Positions 8,446 to 16,730 of a DNA stretch of 64,000 bases are shown here, in pieces. The stretch lies in contig NZ_AP018441.1 in the NCBI RefSeq assembly GCF_009937975.1, positions 806,001-870,000 of the forward strand, read 5' to 3'. The DNA is from Undibacterium sp. YM2. GTDB taxonomy: Bacteria > Pseudomonadota > Gammaproteobacteria > Burkholderiales > Burkholderiaceae_D. The notes under the pieces were generated by a model. That model was not told the DNA's origin and searched no databases. It saw only the letters and a program-made list of their open reading frames with translations. The translations under genes and the position numbers were made by a program. Numbering within the stretch: position 1 is the stretch's first letter; every line of letters starts with the position of its first letter.

Positions 8446-8988
8446 ATGAATAAAAAAATCGCCATGATGCTGTTTTGCACAGCCACCCTGAGCAGCGCCG
8501 CCAGCTTTGCTGCAGATGAAAAATCAACTGCCTATACAGGCGCGAAAGAGGCTGCAAGTACCGAGTTCAAACTCGCCAAAAGTAAATGTGACGCGATTAC
8601 CGGCAATCCCAAAGATGTTTGCCTGGCCGAAGCAAAGGCTGCCCGCGTACATGCTGAAGCAAATGCCAAGGCAGAATATAAAAATACGGTAGCCGCACGC
8701 ACAAGCGCAAGAAAAGACATCGCTGATGCTGACTATGACGTAGAAAAAGCCAAGTGCGGCAGCATGAGCGGAAATGACAAGGATGTCTGCATCAAGCAGG
8801 CCAAGTCCAATAAGGTTGCCGCCGTATCAAATGCCAAAGCAGACAAAAAAGTCATCGATGCCCGCGTGGATGCCAATGACGACAAGGTCAACGCAGAGTA
8901 CAAGGTCGCCATAGAAAAATGTGATGCCTTGTCGGGCCAGGGTAAAGACAATTGTGTCGCAGCAGCAAAATCAAAGTTTGGCAAGTAA
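8446..8988 (+). CDS. Exported protein with three Cys-pair repeats
   Basis: A 180-residue protein with a signal peptide ending SFAAD. The mature part holds three related repeats: KCDAITGNPKDVCLAEAKAAR, KCGSMSGNDKDVCIKQAK and KCDALSGQGKDNCVAAAK. Each has two cysteines about 12 residues apart, presumably forming one disulphide per repeat, joined by Ala/Lys-rich helices. The repeats suggest internal duplication. The function is unknown; the setting among BON and CsbD genes suggests a periplasmic stress protein. A GAGGGAA purine stretch precedes the ATG. Confidence 0.75.
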   Translation: MNKKIAMMLFCTATLSSAASFAADEKSTAYTGAKEAASTEFKLAKSKCDAITGNPKDVCLAEAKAARVHAEANAKAEYKNTVAARTSARKDIADADYDVEKAKCGSMSGNDKDVCIKQAKSNKVAAVSNAKADKKVIDARVDANDDKVNAEYKVAIEKCDALSGQGKDNCVAAAKSKFGK

Positions 8989-9075
8989 GCCGGCTTAACC
9001 CCAAAGCCGTGCCGTTGCAATGCGCATCAGCCGGCTTGGTGTTCATTTAATGTAATTAATCTCTGAAAGATAAAA

Positions 9076-9387
9076 ATGAAAATCGCTCAACGCATGATGG
9101 CTATGGTATTCGTCGGTTCCATGTTGGTAATCGCTGGCTGCGCTTCCACATCGACAAAAGAAGGAACGGGAGAATATGTTGATGACTCCGTCATCACAAC
9201 CAAGGTCAAGGCAGAAATTTTCAATGAGCCAACATTGAAATCCATGGAAATCAATGTTGAAACATTCAAAGGCGTTGTGCAGCTTAGCGGCTTCGTGACT
9301 TCCAGCGCCAATATTGAAAAAGCTGTGTCTGTTGCACGCAATGTCAAGGGCGTGCGCTCTGTGAAAAATGATATGCGCTTGAAATAA
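9076..9387 (+). CDS. Lipoprotein with a single BON domain
   Basis: A 103-residue protein: signal peptide with lipobox IAGC, then one BON domain (about 33-102) with DDSVITTKVKAEIF and FKGVVQLSGFV. It is closely similar to each half of the two-BON lipoprotein at 2898, so they are paralogues. It is probably periplasmic and membrane associated. The next feature is a strong terminator, so the transcript ends here. Confidence 0.86.
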   Translation: MKIAQRMMAMVFVGSMLVIAGCASTSTKEGTGEYVDDSVITTKVKAEIFNEPTLKSMEINVETFKGVVQLSGFVTSSANIEKAVSVARNVKGVRSVKNDMRLK

Positions 9388-9404
9388 GCCGGTCTTCGCA
9401 TGGG

Positions 9405-9440
9405 AAAACGCTGTCAATGCAGATTGACAGCGTTTTCTTT
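9405..9440 (+). terminator. Rho-independent terminator after BON gene
   Basis: A 14-bp stem AAAACGCTGTCAAT / ATTGACAGCGTTTT with a GCAG loop, followed by TTTTCTTT. Confidence 0.9.
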
Positions 9441-9454
9441 TGCCGGAATAAGAA

Positions 9455-9480
9455 AAGACGGGAGCCATGGCTCCCGTCTT
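9455..9480. terminator. Palindromic hairpin, terminator for the minus-strand OmpA gene
   Basis: A 26-base perfect palindrome centred on GCCATGGC with arms AAGACGGGAGCC / GGCTCCCGTCTT. Read on the minus strand it is followed by TTCTTATT, fitting termination of the gene starting at 10539. Confidence 0.75.
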
Positions 9481-9504
9481 GCATAAGTATGTTACCTGTT
9501 TGTT

Positions 9505-10539
9505 TTACTTGATGCGCTGTTCAACGGTAAATTGCTCGATTTCCACGCGACGGTTGGGTTCCAGGCAAGCGATCAGGTCGCTACGTTTCTTGTTATTGCA
9601 CACGACCACAGGATTGCTTTCGCCTTTGCCTATGGCGTTCAGTCTTTGTCCATCAATGCCCTTATTGTTCAGATAGGTCTTGACAGAATTCGCGCGTTTT
9701 TCCGACAGGTTCAAATTGTATTTGTCTGAACCTATGCGATCTGCGTAGCCGGTAATCACCACCTGGTTGATTTGTGGATTGGCATTCAGCGCTGCGGCGA
9801 TGTCATCAAGTTTTGGCTGCGGAGTACTTAGTACCGCACTGTTAAAAGCAAACAATTCCGTCGCAGACAGGGTTATTTTTTGATAGACCGGTGGCGGTGG
9901 TGCGACTGGTGCAGGTGGTGGTGGCGCTTGCACGACGACAGGTTCTGGAGGTGGTGCTGGTGCATAACTTACAGGTCTGGCTGCAACCCTGGGCTTGTCA
10001 AAGGCATAGTTGAGACCAAATGACAGATGAGAATTGCTGGCCTGACTAAAGCCAAAGTCATTATTGTGCAGGTAGCCATGCACTTTGCGCCATTCGACCT
10101 GGGCAGACCATTGATCGTTGAGGGAAAATTGTGCGCCCAGACCTGCGCTGGCTGCCGGTGCCGTACTGTCGCCTGCCTTCAGGCCACCATTGCTTCTGTC
10201 GCGGTTGGCAGCGATACCTACGACCAGGTAAGGGCGGAATGCTTCACGAGAAAATAGATACAGCAGATCAACTCCGAGGGCATTTTGTTGATAGCGTTTA
10301 CCGTTGTCAGTAGCGCGCGTGTAGTTGGTATTGATTTGCGCATCCCAGTTTTCTGACAGAGGCTTGCCGAGGCGCAGGCCCACGCCATAGCCGCGGTTAC
10401 CCGCACCGAAAGTTTCATCTGTTTCAGCAGCATGGACGCTGCCACCTATATACCAGGATGGATTGTAGTCTTCGGCCATTGCTGTGCTTGCGCAAAACAG
10501 GCAGGCCAGGGCTGCAGGAATTGTTTTTAGATTGTTCAT
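9505..10539 (-). CDS. OmpA-like outer membrane protein
   Basis: About 344 residues: signal peptide (ending STAMAED), an eight-stranded OmpA-like beta-barrel (about 25-185), a proline-rich linker with PPPEPVVVQAPPPPAPVAPP, and a C-terminal OmpA peptidoglycan-binding domain with VVITGYADRIGSDKYNLNLS and ANSVKTYLNNKG. It links the outer membrane to the cell wall and may form a small pore. The start at 10539 follows GGAAAGAGTATTC; the frame from 10554 has no such site. A copy of the GTKCG-N4-CGNAC repeat lies about 120 bases upstream. Confidence 0.9.
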   Translation of the reverse strand: MNNLKTIPAALACLFCASTAMAEDYNPSWYIGGSVHAAETDETFGAGNRGYGVGLRLGKPLSENWDAQINTNYTRATDNGKRYQQNALGVDLLYLFSREAFRPYLVVGIAANRDRSNGGLKAGDSTAPAASAGLGAQFSLNDQWSAQVEWRKVHGYLHNNDFGFSQASNSHLSFGLNYAFDKPRVAARPVSYAPAPPPEPVVVQAPPPPAPVAPPPPVYQKITLSATELFAFNSAVLSTPQPKLDDIAAALNANPQINQVVITGYADRIGSDKYNLNLSEKRANSVKTYLNNKGIDGQRLNAIGKGESNPVVVCNNKKRSDLIACLEPNRRVEIEQFTVEQRIK

Positions 10540-10656
10540 GAATACTCTTTCCAATTAAAAAAGATGGGGGGCGAAATGATTTGTGCAAAAAAAACGGGAT
10601 TTCACTTTATTAGTAAATCCTGCATGCGAGATTAGAGAGAATGCCGACTTTCATCG

Positions 10657-10670
10657 GTGCGCTGACGCAC
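10657..10670. promoter_or_regulatory. Candidate operator, GTGCG-CTGA-CGCAC
   Basis: Fifth copy of the shared repeat, with perfect arms GTGCG / CGCAC, in the divergent spacer between the OmpA gene and the hydroxylase gene. Confidence 0.42.
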
Positions 10671-10812
10671 AAATGTGGTTTTTTTAGCAGTTGAATAGCT
10701 AAGGAATTGGCGTAGCGAGCTGTTGCCTATGTGTGTCGTCGCACTGAGCAGACCGAAGTTTTGGCCCATGATGTGGAGTATTGAAAATTGAATTCAACCG
10801 AACAGGATCTAC

Positions 10813-11364
10813 ATGGCATTTTTTTCTCTGGAACACAGTAAGGCCGCTTACCTGACCGATTTTATTTTGTATGGCATTGCAGTAACTTGCTTATTGATTT
10901 TTTTGACCTTGAGCACTCCTTTGCGCAAGTTGGCAGAGGTAGTCATATTTGTGCTTGCCGGCTTGTTTACATCCACTTTTATAGAATACTTCCTGCACCG
11001 GTTCATACTCCACGGCCTGCAGCCATTCAAACGGTGGCATGCGTTGCATCATGCCCGTCCTTCTGCACTAATTGGAACGCCGACTATTCTGAGTCTGACT
11101 TTGATCGTTATTTTGGTTTTCACTCCCGCCATACTTTTGGGAAATTTGTTACGGGCCTGCGCGCTGACTTTGGGGCTGACAGGGGGATATTTGTTTTATA
11201 CGATTACCCATCACGCTACCCACCATTGGAAAGCAAATCATTCTTGGTTAAAGGAAAGGAAAATCTGGCATGCACGTCACCATCATGTGGACGCTCGCCC
11301 TGTGTGTTTTGGTGTGAGCACAGGTTTCTGGGATGAGGTTTTTTGCAGTAACGGAAGGAAATGA
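10813..11364 (+). CDS. Fatty acid hydroxylase / sterol desaturase family membrane enzyme
   Basis: A 183-residue membrane protein with four hydrophobic segments. The histidine clusters of the di-iron hydroxylase superfamily are visible: HRFILH, HALHH, HHATHH and HARHHH. It likely hydroxylates or desaturates a lipid acyl chain using oxygen at the inner membrane. Substrate unknown. AGGA lies 5 bases before ATG 10813. It is convergent with the Yip1 gene, with a shared hairpin between. Confidence 0.85.
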   Translation: MAFFSLEHSKAAYLTDFILYGIAVTCLLIFLTLSTPLRKLAEVVIFVLAGLFTSTFIEYFLHRFILHGLQPFKRWHALHHARPSALIGTPTILSLTLIVILVFTPAILLGNLLRACALTLGLTGGYLFYTITHHATHHWKANHSWLKERKIWHARHHHVDARPVCFGVSTGFWDEVFCSNGRK

Positions 11365-11412
11365 AAGGGGAAACTGCGAGGCTGGTAAATCTGCGGTTGT
11401 GCAGTGAAAAAC

Positions 11413-11440
11413 TACTGCTGCAGTCATGACTACAGCAGTA
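11413..11440. terminator. Hairpin between convergent genes
   Basis: A 12-bp stem (TACTGCTGCAGT / ACTACAGCAGTA, one mismatch) with a CATG loop, lying between the ends of the hydroxylase and Yip1 genes. Short T and A runs flank it, so it may end both transcripts. Confidence 0.55.
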
Positions 11441-11555
11441 TTTGATAGTCAGGACATCAAGCTATATCAGCCATCAACCCATTGCCTCATTTGAGCATGG
11501 TTGTTGCTATTTGAAGCAATCGTCTGCAGACCACTTGTTGCTACTACTGACTGCA

Positions 11556-12785
11556 TTATTGCTTGACACCTTCATTCTTCATCGCTTCGAGTTTGTCGTA
11601 ACCGACAGCTGCCGAGGCAGTCTTGATGGTCGCCATATCGACATTATCGCCATGTGCCTCTACCAGGAAGCGGCCAGCGATGAGCAGGCTGTATTCGCCC
11701 GATGGGCCCTCTTTCTGGAATCTTTCATGGGTGGGGCGGCCATTGACCTTGCCCATTTTTTCATAGCCAGTATCGGTTTCCTTGTCTTGTTCCATCATGC
11801 CCCAGGCAAACATGGCACCAAACATTTTGCTGCCGCCCGTGTCAGTGATGGTCATTCTGATCTGATGATTGTTTTCATCACCGTAGCGGGCTTCTGCCTT
11901 GGAAACCTTGAATTCGCCCATGGCAGATTTTTCACCTTCCAGGCTATTGCGTTTCAAACCGCCTATGGCTTCCGGGAACAGGGCTTTCAGCTTGTCTTTA
12001 TCGACCACTTCTGCCTGGTTGCCAGCACCCAGTGCAACGCCTATTGCTTCAGTTGCGGCTTTCATTTCAGCCTGGGGGTCACCAGATTTTTTAGCAGCCT
12101 CCATCTTTTTGTTGGCATCTTCCATTTTCTGACCCATTTTTTCCAGCTCACCGAGCGCGCCGCTGTTGGCGGCAGAATTGCGCGAGGCATGCATGCTGGC
12201 GGCACCATACATGCCGCTGCCACCAATTGCGCCTATCACCATGCTGAATACAACCATCATCACGACCGAACAGACAACAGATACTGCGGTGTAAGCGCCT
12301 GCTTTTTCCTGGGGAGCTTTCATCAGCACAGGAAGGCCAAGGTAAAGCAGGTAAATGCCATACGCGCCGGCCAGAATGCCAAGCATGCTCAGAGATGGCA
12401 AGAGCGAGAGTATGCCTGCCAGCCATGCAGGTGTGAAAGAATAGGCCGCCACCTTCAGGGCCTGTGCAGGATTTTTCTCTGCACCAAATTGCGGTGCCAG
12501 GGCATCGATGATCAGCGATATCAGATAAACGCCGATCAAGGCGAATACAAAGCTCATTACCATCGCTGTGATGCCGGTGAGGATGGGCAGTCTTATATTA
12601 CCCAGCAGGGGGACGCTGAACCCGATAATGCTCATGCCTATAAAACTGGAAACAGCAGGGATGGCAGCCAGAGGGGCGACGTAGTTCTTGAAGATGTCTG
12701 CCGTGCTGGTGGTTTCAGCAGCGATGACGGGCCATTCTGTTTTTGGCGTCAGGGTGATATTTTTCGCGCGTTCTACGAGATTCAT
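11556..12785 (-). CDS. Yip1-domain membrane protein with a C-terminal soluble domain
   Basis: About 409 residues. The N-terminal 200 residues have five to six hydrophobic segments and the Yip1/YIPF look (MNLVERAKNITLTPKTEW, then GNIRLPILTGITAMVMSFV). The C-terminal half is soluble and contains a charged helix (about 215-265, EKMGQKMEDANKKMEAAKKS) and a beta-rich domain. The start at 12785 has AAAGGAAAAA upstream; the frame from 12830 adds an unlikely arginine-rich tail. The role is unknown, presumably at the inner membrane. Confidence 0.75.
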   Translation of the reverse strand: MNLVERAKNITLTPKTEWPVIAAETTSTADIFKNYVAPLAAIPAVSSFIGMSIIGFSVPLLGNIRLPILTGITAMVMSFVFALIGVYLISLIIDALAPQFGAEKNPAQALKVAAYSFTPAWLAGILSLLPSLSMLGILAGAYGIYLLYLGLPVLMKAPQEKAGAYTAVSVVCSVVMMVVFSMVIGAIGGSGMYGAASMHASRNSAANSGALGELEKMGQKMEDANKKMEAAKKSGDPQAEMKAATEAIGVALGAGNQAEVVDKDKLKALFPEAIGGLKRNSLEGEKSAMGEFKVSKAEARYGDENNHQIRMTITDTGGSKMFGAMFAWGMMEQDKETDTGYEKMGKVNGRPTHERFQKEGPSGEYSLLIAGRFLVEAHGDNVDMATIKTASAAVGYDKLEAMKNEGVKQ

Positions 12786-12959
12786 GGGTTTTTCCTTTAA
12801 TAAAGGGCAGGGCCGGTATCTGCGACCCAAAACAGGAAAACTGAAGAAAACAGGCTACTTATCTTTTCACTAAGCGACAAAGTTTATTACAGTTTTTTGC
12901 AAGTAGGACAAAATAAAGCGCTTTTCTGCTGTTTTCCATACAATGAATCTCAAGACTTG

Positions 12960-13781
12960 CTAGCTGTCATCATTTCCAGCCAGTGGCAGGAACTGTATCC
13001 CGGTTTTATTGACCAAGTCCTTGTAGCTTATGGGTTTGCTGGCATGTGCCTCGTCTGTATTTTCTACCCAGTATGCCCAGGCGCGGCCGATCGCCGGGTC
13101 ATAGACCAGTTTGAACAGGTGTCTGGGCACCCAAATCTTATTGTTTCCAATTGTCGCTGGTCGCGAATCGTAAACCGGGCCGGTAATCACATACACATCG
13201 CCCGATGCCCGCAGCACATACTGGCGTGTGGCTTTTTCTATGGCAGCCCAGGTCTTGCGGTTGTTCACTGGCACCTGTGGCACCATATTCGCCAGCGAAA
13301 AGCTCTGCGCCATGGCGGTGCTGTCTGCCATGTCGGCAGCCGGTGCCATATGCCCACGGTCATAGCCAGAACCCTTGTAGTCATCCAGTTCGGCCCTTTC
13401 TGCACGGGGTAGCCTGGCGTCGGCATAGAACTGGTCACTGCGTACATTTTCCCTGGCCTTGTAGATGATCTGGCGATTCAATCTTTCAGCGACATAGATG
13501 GGCGTGTGGCTCTTGCCTGAATGCATGACTGCAAATGCAGAGAAACACAGGGCGCGCGGGCGCATGTTGCCAGAGGCAGGCAGAGCTGGAACGTACCCCT
13601 TGGCAAAGAACTGGCGGCACCCGGCAAATTCCCCTGTGGCCTGGCTGGGGAAATTAAAAACAGCATTATCCAGAAAAGAAAGATCAACAAAGGAGAGGCT
13701 GATGACAGCAAAAACGAGCAGTGGACTGAGCTTGGCGAGTTTTTTTAGCATGTATATGAAGGCGGGTGCCGGACGGAGCAT
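12960..13781 (-). CDS. DNA/RNA non-specific endonuclease (NUC1 family)
   Basis: Up to 273 residues. The catalytic signature is DRGHMAPAADM, with the general-base His of the beta-beta-alpha-metal nuclease fold, followed by SLANMVPQVPVNNRKTW, which includes the metal-binding Asn region. A hydrophobic N-terminal segment (LLVFAVISLSFVDL) suggests export or a membrane anchor. The start is unsure: 13781 has AGGA very close, 13751 gives a more usual signal segment but has no ribosome site. It probably degrades nucleic acid in the periplasm or outside the cell. Confidence 0.8.
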   Translation of the reverse strand: MLRPAPAFIYMLKKLAKLSPLLVFAVISLSFVDLSFLDNAVFNFPSQATGEFAGCRQFFAKGYVPALPASGNMRPRALCFSAFAVMHSGKSHTPIYVAERLNRQIIYKARENVRSDQFYADARLPRAERAELDDYKGSGYDRGHMAPAADMADSTAMAQSFSLANMVPQVPVNNRKTWAAIEKATRQYVLRASGDVYVITGPVYDSRPATIGNNKIWVPRHLFKLVYDPAIGRAWAYWVENTDEAHASKPISYKDLVNKTGIQFLPLAGNDDS

Positions 13782-13861
13782 TTCCTGAGCGAAGCAGATT
13801 GATTATCTGGCAAGTCCAGAGACAGGTAAATTGAGTAAAATGCAAAAGGGCTGGATTCTAT

Positions 13862-14938
13862 ATGATTTTCCTCGGGGTATCTTGTTGCTCAGTGAATCGC
13901 CTGATTTTCAAGCGGAAATGTGTCGTAACAAATAGAGACTATTTTGACAATAAAATACTTGCCTATTTGATCCACTTGGCTGACTATGCCGCAGATCAAA
14001 AAATACTGCCAAACCTGATGTTTTCTACTGCTACCCTGACCGCCGCCAGAAATAAACTGCTCAAGCTTGAAGCTCGCTGGGTATTGTCAGGCTTGCTTTT
14101 GCTGGAAGTCATGCTGTACTGCCTTGATGAATTCACCGGGCCGCACAGCTTCTATGCGCCTTTTTATGTCTTCCCGGTGGCCTTTAGTGCCGCCTTGCTG
14201 TCGCAACGCATGACGGTTTTCTTTGTTGTCCTGTCCAGTCTGGCGAGGGCGCAGGTATTCAGCCAGTTTTTCCAGGCGGGCAGTTTGCTGTTGCTGGCAT
14301 TTGATATAGTCCAGAGCATGTTGTTGTACGGGGCGATTGCGGTACTGGTGATGACAGTCAAGAGCATGCATCAACGCCTGCTCAGATATGCTGAATATTT
14401 GCGTGCCAATGTCAGGCTCATGCGCCAGCAAAGGCGCAACCGTTCCAGCATACGCCGGGCCTTGCCTGATGATGCTGATGGCATAGTGCGCCTGGCAGTC
14501 AGCGGAGCGCAAAACGGTGATCTCTCAGAAGATATTTCAAATGCCGTATTGCAGCGCACGCTGGCTACGGCTTTCAGGCAAGGCATCGTCGAGGGCCAGA
14601 CCGTCAGGCATACCTGGGCTGGCGGCCAGCAAAAAGTGCCAGTCGAATTCTGGGTTTCCATCATCAATGGCCGTATGGCCGGTTTCTTCATGCTGTACGG
14701 TGTTGATAACCAGCAGGGTTCAGAACGCGAGTTGCATGCCATGGTGGTGGCAGACGAATACCGTGGCCTGGGCATAGGTGCCGCCATGACCGATTTCTTT
14801 TGCATGCATTTTAAAAACCGCCGTCTGTTCGCAGCCTGCAAGACAGGGTCAAATATGATGAAGATGCTGAGCCGCAGGGGCTTCAGCCAGTTTTGCACGG
14901 CAGAAAACGGTTATGTCATCATAGAGCGGCACAACTGA
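13862..14938 (+). CDS. Membrane-anchored GNAT acetyltransferase
   Basis: Up to 358 residues. The N-terminal part (about 70-165) has three or four membrane segments (WVLSGLLLLEVMLY, FYVFPVAFSAALL, SLLLLAFDIVQSMLLYGAIAVLVM). A linker rich in arginine leads to a GNAT domain (about 195-355) with the acetyl-CoA binding segment VVADEYRGLGIGAAM. The N-terminus resembles the membrane modules that precede GGDEF domains in signalling proteins. The start is uncertain. It converges on rtcR, whose stop is 13 bases away. Substrate unknown. Confidence 0.68.
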   Translation: MIFLGVSCCSVNRLIFKRKCVVTNRDYFDNKILAYLIHLADYAADQKILPNLMFSTATLTAARNKLLKLEARWVLSGLLLLEVMLYCLDEFTGPHSFYAPFYVFPVAFSAALLSQRMTVFFVVLSSLARAQVFSQFFQAGSLLLLAFDIVQSMLLYGAIAVLVMTVKSMHQRLLRYAEYLRANVRLMRQQRRNRSSIRRALPDDADGIVRLAVSGAQNGDLSEDISNAVLQRTLATAFRQGIVEGQTVRHTWAGGQQKVPVEFWVSIINGRMAGFFMLYGVDNQQGSERELHAMVVADEYRGLGIGAAMTDFFCMHFKNRRLFAACKTGSNMMKMLSRRGFSQFCTAENGYVIIERHN

Positions 14939-14950
14939 AACTTGTGTCTG

Positions 14951-16564
14951 TCATCCATTCTTGTGCAGGGTATCCCACTGCAAGCCAAACTTGTTCAGAT
15001 ATTTCTTGAGCCTGTCTGCATCATTGGGACTGGCTTTGTTGCTGCGCGAAGCGGCAAATAACTTCCGGCCTGCTTCCGACATATTTTTAGAGCGCACACA
15101 TATTGCCAGCACGGCCTGCAATTGCACCGCATCGAATAAATCCAGTTGGGCAAGCTGTTCTGCATCCAGATAGTCATGCAAATCCAGTTCATGCGTGTCT
15201 CTGCCATCGTCATGTGCATGTGACCACAGGCGTTGCAGGCGCTTGATTTCTTCACCGGCATTCTGGTCATTGATGCGCCCGGCGTCAGCCAGCGTGGCCA
15301 TGCGCGTGACTGAGGCAGACAAATCGCGGAAATTACCTGCCCACACCGCCTGGGCCGAAGTGGCAAATTCCATATAGCTGTCTTTCGCTTCTTTATTGAA
15401 GCGCACCATCTGCCCGTTCTCAGCACTGTATTGCGACAGCAGGTAATCGATATTAGGCGCAATGTCTTCTACCCGTCCACTCAGGCCAGGCAATTCATAC
15501 GACCATAAATTGATACGTGCGTACAAATCTTCGCGAAATCGGCCTGCCGCCACTTCCTTGCCCAGATCACGGTTGGTGCCCGCCACCAGTTGGAAATCGC
15601 TTTGCACTTCATGGTCGCCACCCACCGGGAAGAAGCGTTTTTCTTCCACAGCCTTGAGCAACATGGCTTGTTCATCCAGGCCCAGCTCACCAATTTCATC
15701 GAGAAACAGCAAGCCCTTGTGTGCCGTCCTTAGTAAGCCGGGTCGGTCAGAAATGGCGCCGGTGAATGAGCCCTTGATATGGCCGAACAGGGTAGAGCCC
15801 GCGCCATCACCGCGCAGGGTGGCGCAGTTGACTTCGACAAACTTGCCTTCCAGCCTGTGTCTGGCTTTTTTCAATTCAAAGATACGCCGCGCCAGGAAGG
15901 ACTTGCCCGCACCAGTTGGCCCCATCAACAGAATCGCTGCTTTGGACTTGATGGCGACCCGTTCTATCTCATCTATCATGGTGTTAAAGCGCGCATTGCG
16001 GGTGGCAATACCAGATTTCAGGAAGGCCACTCCTTCTTCCTGCTCACGGCTAAAGCGCTGGGCGATCTGGTCATAGCGTGACAGGTCCAGATCAATGATG
16101 GTCATCTCACCAAAATTGTCCTTGGTCTGCCGCCGTGGCGGCGAAGTCTGCAAGAGTTTGCCAGGCAGGTAACTGGCTTCCGTCATCAGGAACAGGCAAA
16201 TTTGCGCGACGTGGGTGCCCGTCGTGATATGCACCCAGTATTCTTCTTTGTCGGTATCGAAAGGGTAAGACCTGGCAAAGTCAAACAGGCAGCCATACAC
16301 GTCTTCAAAATCCCAGGGATCTTTTATTTCCAGCTGATGTGAACGTACTTTAGTCTCTGGCGAAGTATCAGCGATATCCTTTTCCAGTTGCGCGAGCAAG
16401 GGTTCATGCTGGCCGCTGTACAGCAAATCAATGCGGTCTATGACGATGTCTTCATGCTGGGTCAGCGCTACCGTAGGCCGCCATTTTTCCCAGCGACCAC
16501 TGCCCCGGCCACTATCGAGTTGTGTGCCTATAAAACCGATGACGACTTTTTTCTTCTTGATCAT
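14951..16564 (-). CDS. rtcR: RtcR, sigma54-dependent activator of RNA repair genes
   Basis: A 537-residue protein. Residues 1-180 are the RtcR-type CARF domain (starts KKVVIGFIGTQLDSG). Residues about 190-430 are a sigma54 AAA+ domain with Walker A GPTGAGKS (215-222), the sigma54-contact loop as GSFTGA instead of GAFTGA, and Walker B LLFLDEIGEL. The C-terminus carries a Fis-like helix-turn-helix. In Salmonella and E. coli, RtcR senses broken tRNA ends through CARF and then turns on rtcBA. Here it is divergent from a sigma54 promoter at 16705 that reads into rsr and the Y RNAs. No strong ribosome site precedes ATG 16564. Confidence 0.96.
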   Translation of the reverse strand: MIKKKKVVIGFIGTQLDSGRGSGRWEKWRPTVALTQHEDIVIDRIDLLYSGQHEPLLAQLEKDIADTSPETKVRSHQLEIKDPWDFEDVYGCLFDFARSYPFDTDKEEYWVHITTGTHVAQICLFLMTEASYLPGKLLQTSPPRRQTKDNFGEMTIIDLDLSRYDQIAQRFSREQEEGVAFLKSGIATRNARFNTMIDEIERVAIKSKAAILLMGPTGAGKSFLARRIFELKKARHRLEGKFVEVNCATLRGDGAGSTLFGHIKGSFTGAISDRPGLLRTAHKGLLFLDEIGELGLDEQAMLLKAVEEKRFFPVGGDHEVQSDFQLVAGTNRDLGKEVAAGRFREDLYARINLWSYELPGLSGRVEDIAPNIDYLLSQYSAENGQMVRFNKEAKDSYMEFATSAQAVWAGNFRDLSASVTRMATLADAGRINDQNAGEEIKRLQRLWSHAHDDGRDTHELDLHDYLDAEQLAQLDLFDAVQLQAVLAICVRSKNMSEAGRKLFAASRSNKASPNDADRLKKYLNKFGLQWDTLHKNG

Positions 16565-16627
16565 ATTGAGATAAAGGTTTATCTATTCGGATAATTATAT
16601 AGGAAATAGTGACTATGGGCTGGCCTT

Positions 16628-16639
16628 GCGAAATTTCGC
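16628..16639. promoter_or_regulatory. Candidate RtcR upstream activating site
   Basis: A perfect 12-base palindrome GCGAAATTTCGC in the rtcR-rsr spacer, centred about 98 bases before the predicted start of transcription. That is a usual place for a sigma54 activator site. Assignment to RtcR is inference. Confidence 0.45.
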
Positions 16640-16704
16640 TTATTTCTTTACTTATCCATTTAAATCAATAACTTAAGCGGATATTGGGCGCTATGGCACA
16701 GACC

Positions 16705-16720
16705 TGGCACGCCCATTGCA
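16705..16720 (+). promoter_or_regulatory. Sigma54 promoter of the RNA-repair operon
   Basis: TGGCACG-CCCA-TTGCA matches the sigma54 consensus (TGGCACG-N4-TTGCW) with the GG and GC doublets at the correct 10-base gap. Transcription should start near 16731. It sits between the divergent rtcR and rsr genes, exactly as expected for an RtcR target. Confidence 0.93.
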
Positions 16721-16730
16721 ATAGATGGAG

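Noticed and set aside
11442..12800. 452-codon plus-strand ORF opposite the Yip1 gene
   Set aside because: Its product is a low-information His/Cys-rich shadow; the minus-strand frame has a ribosome site and membrane segments.
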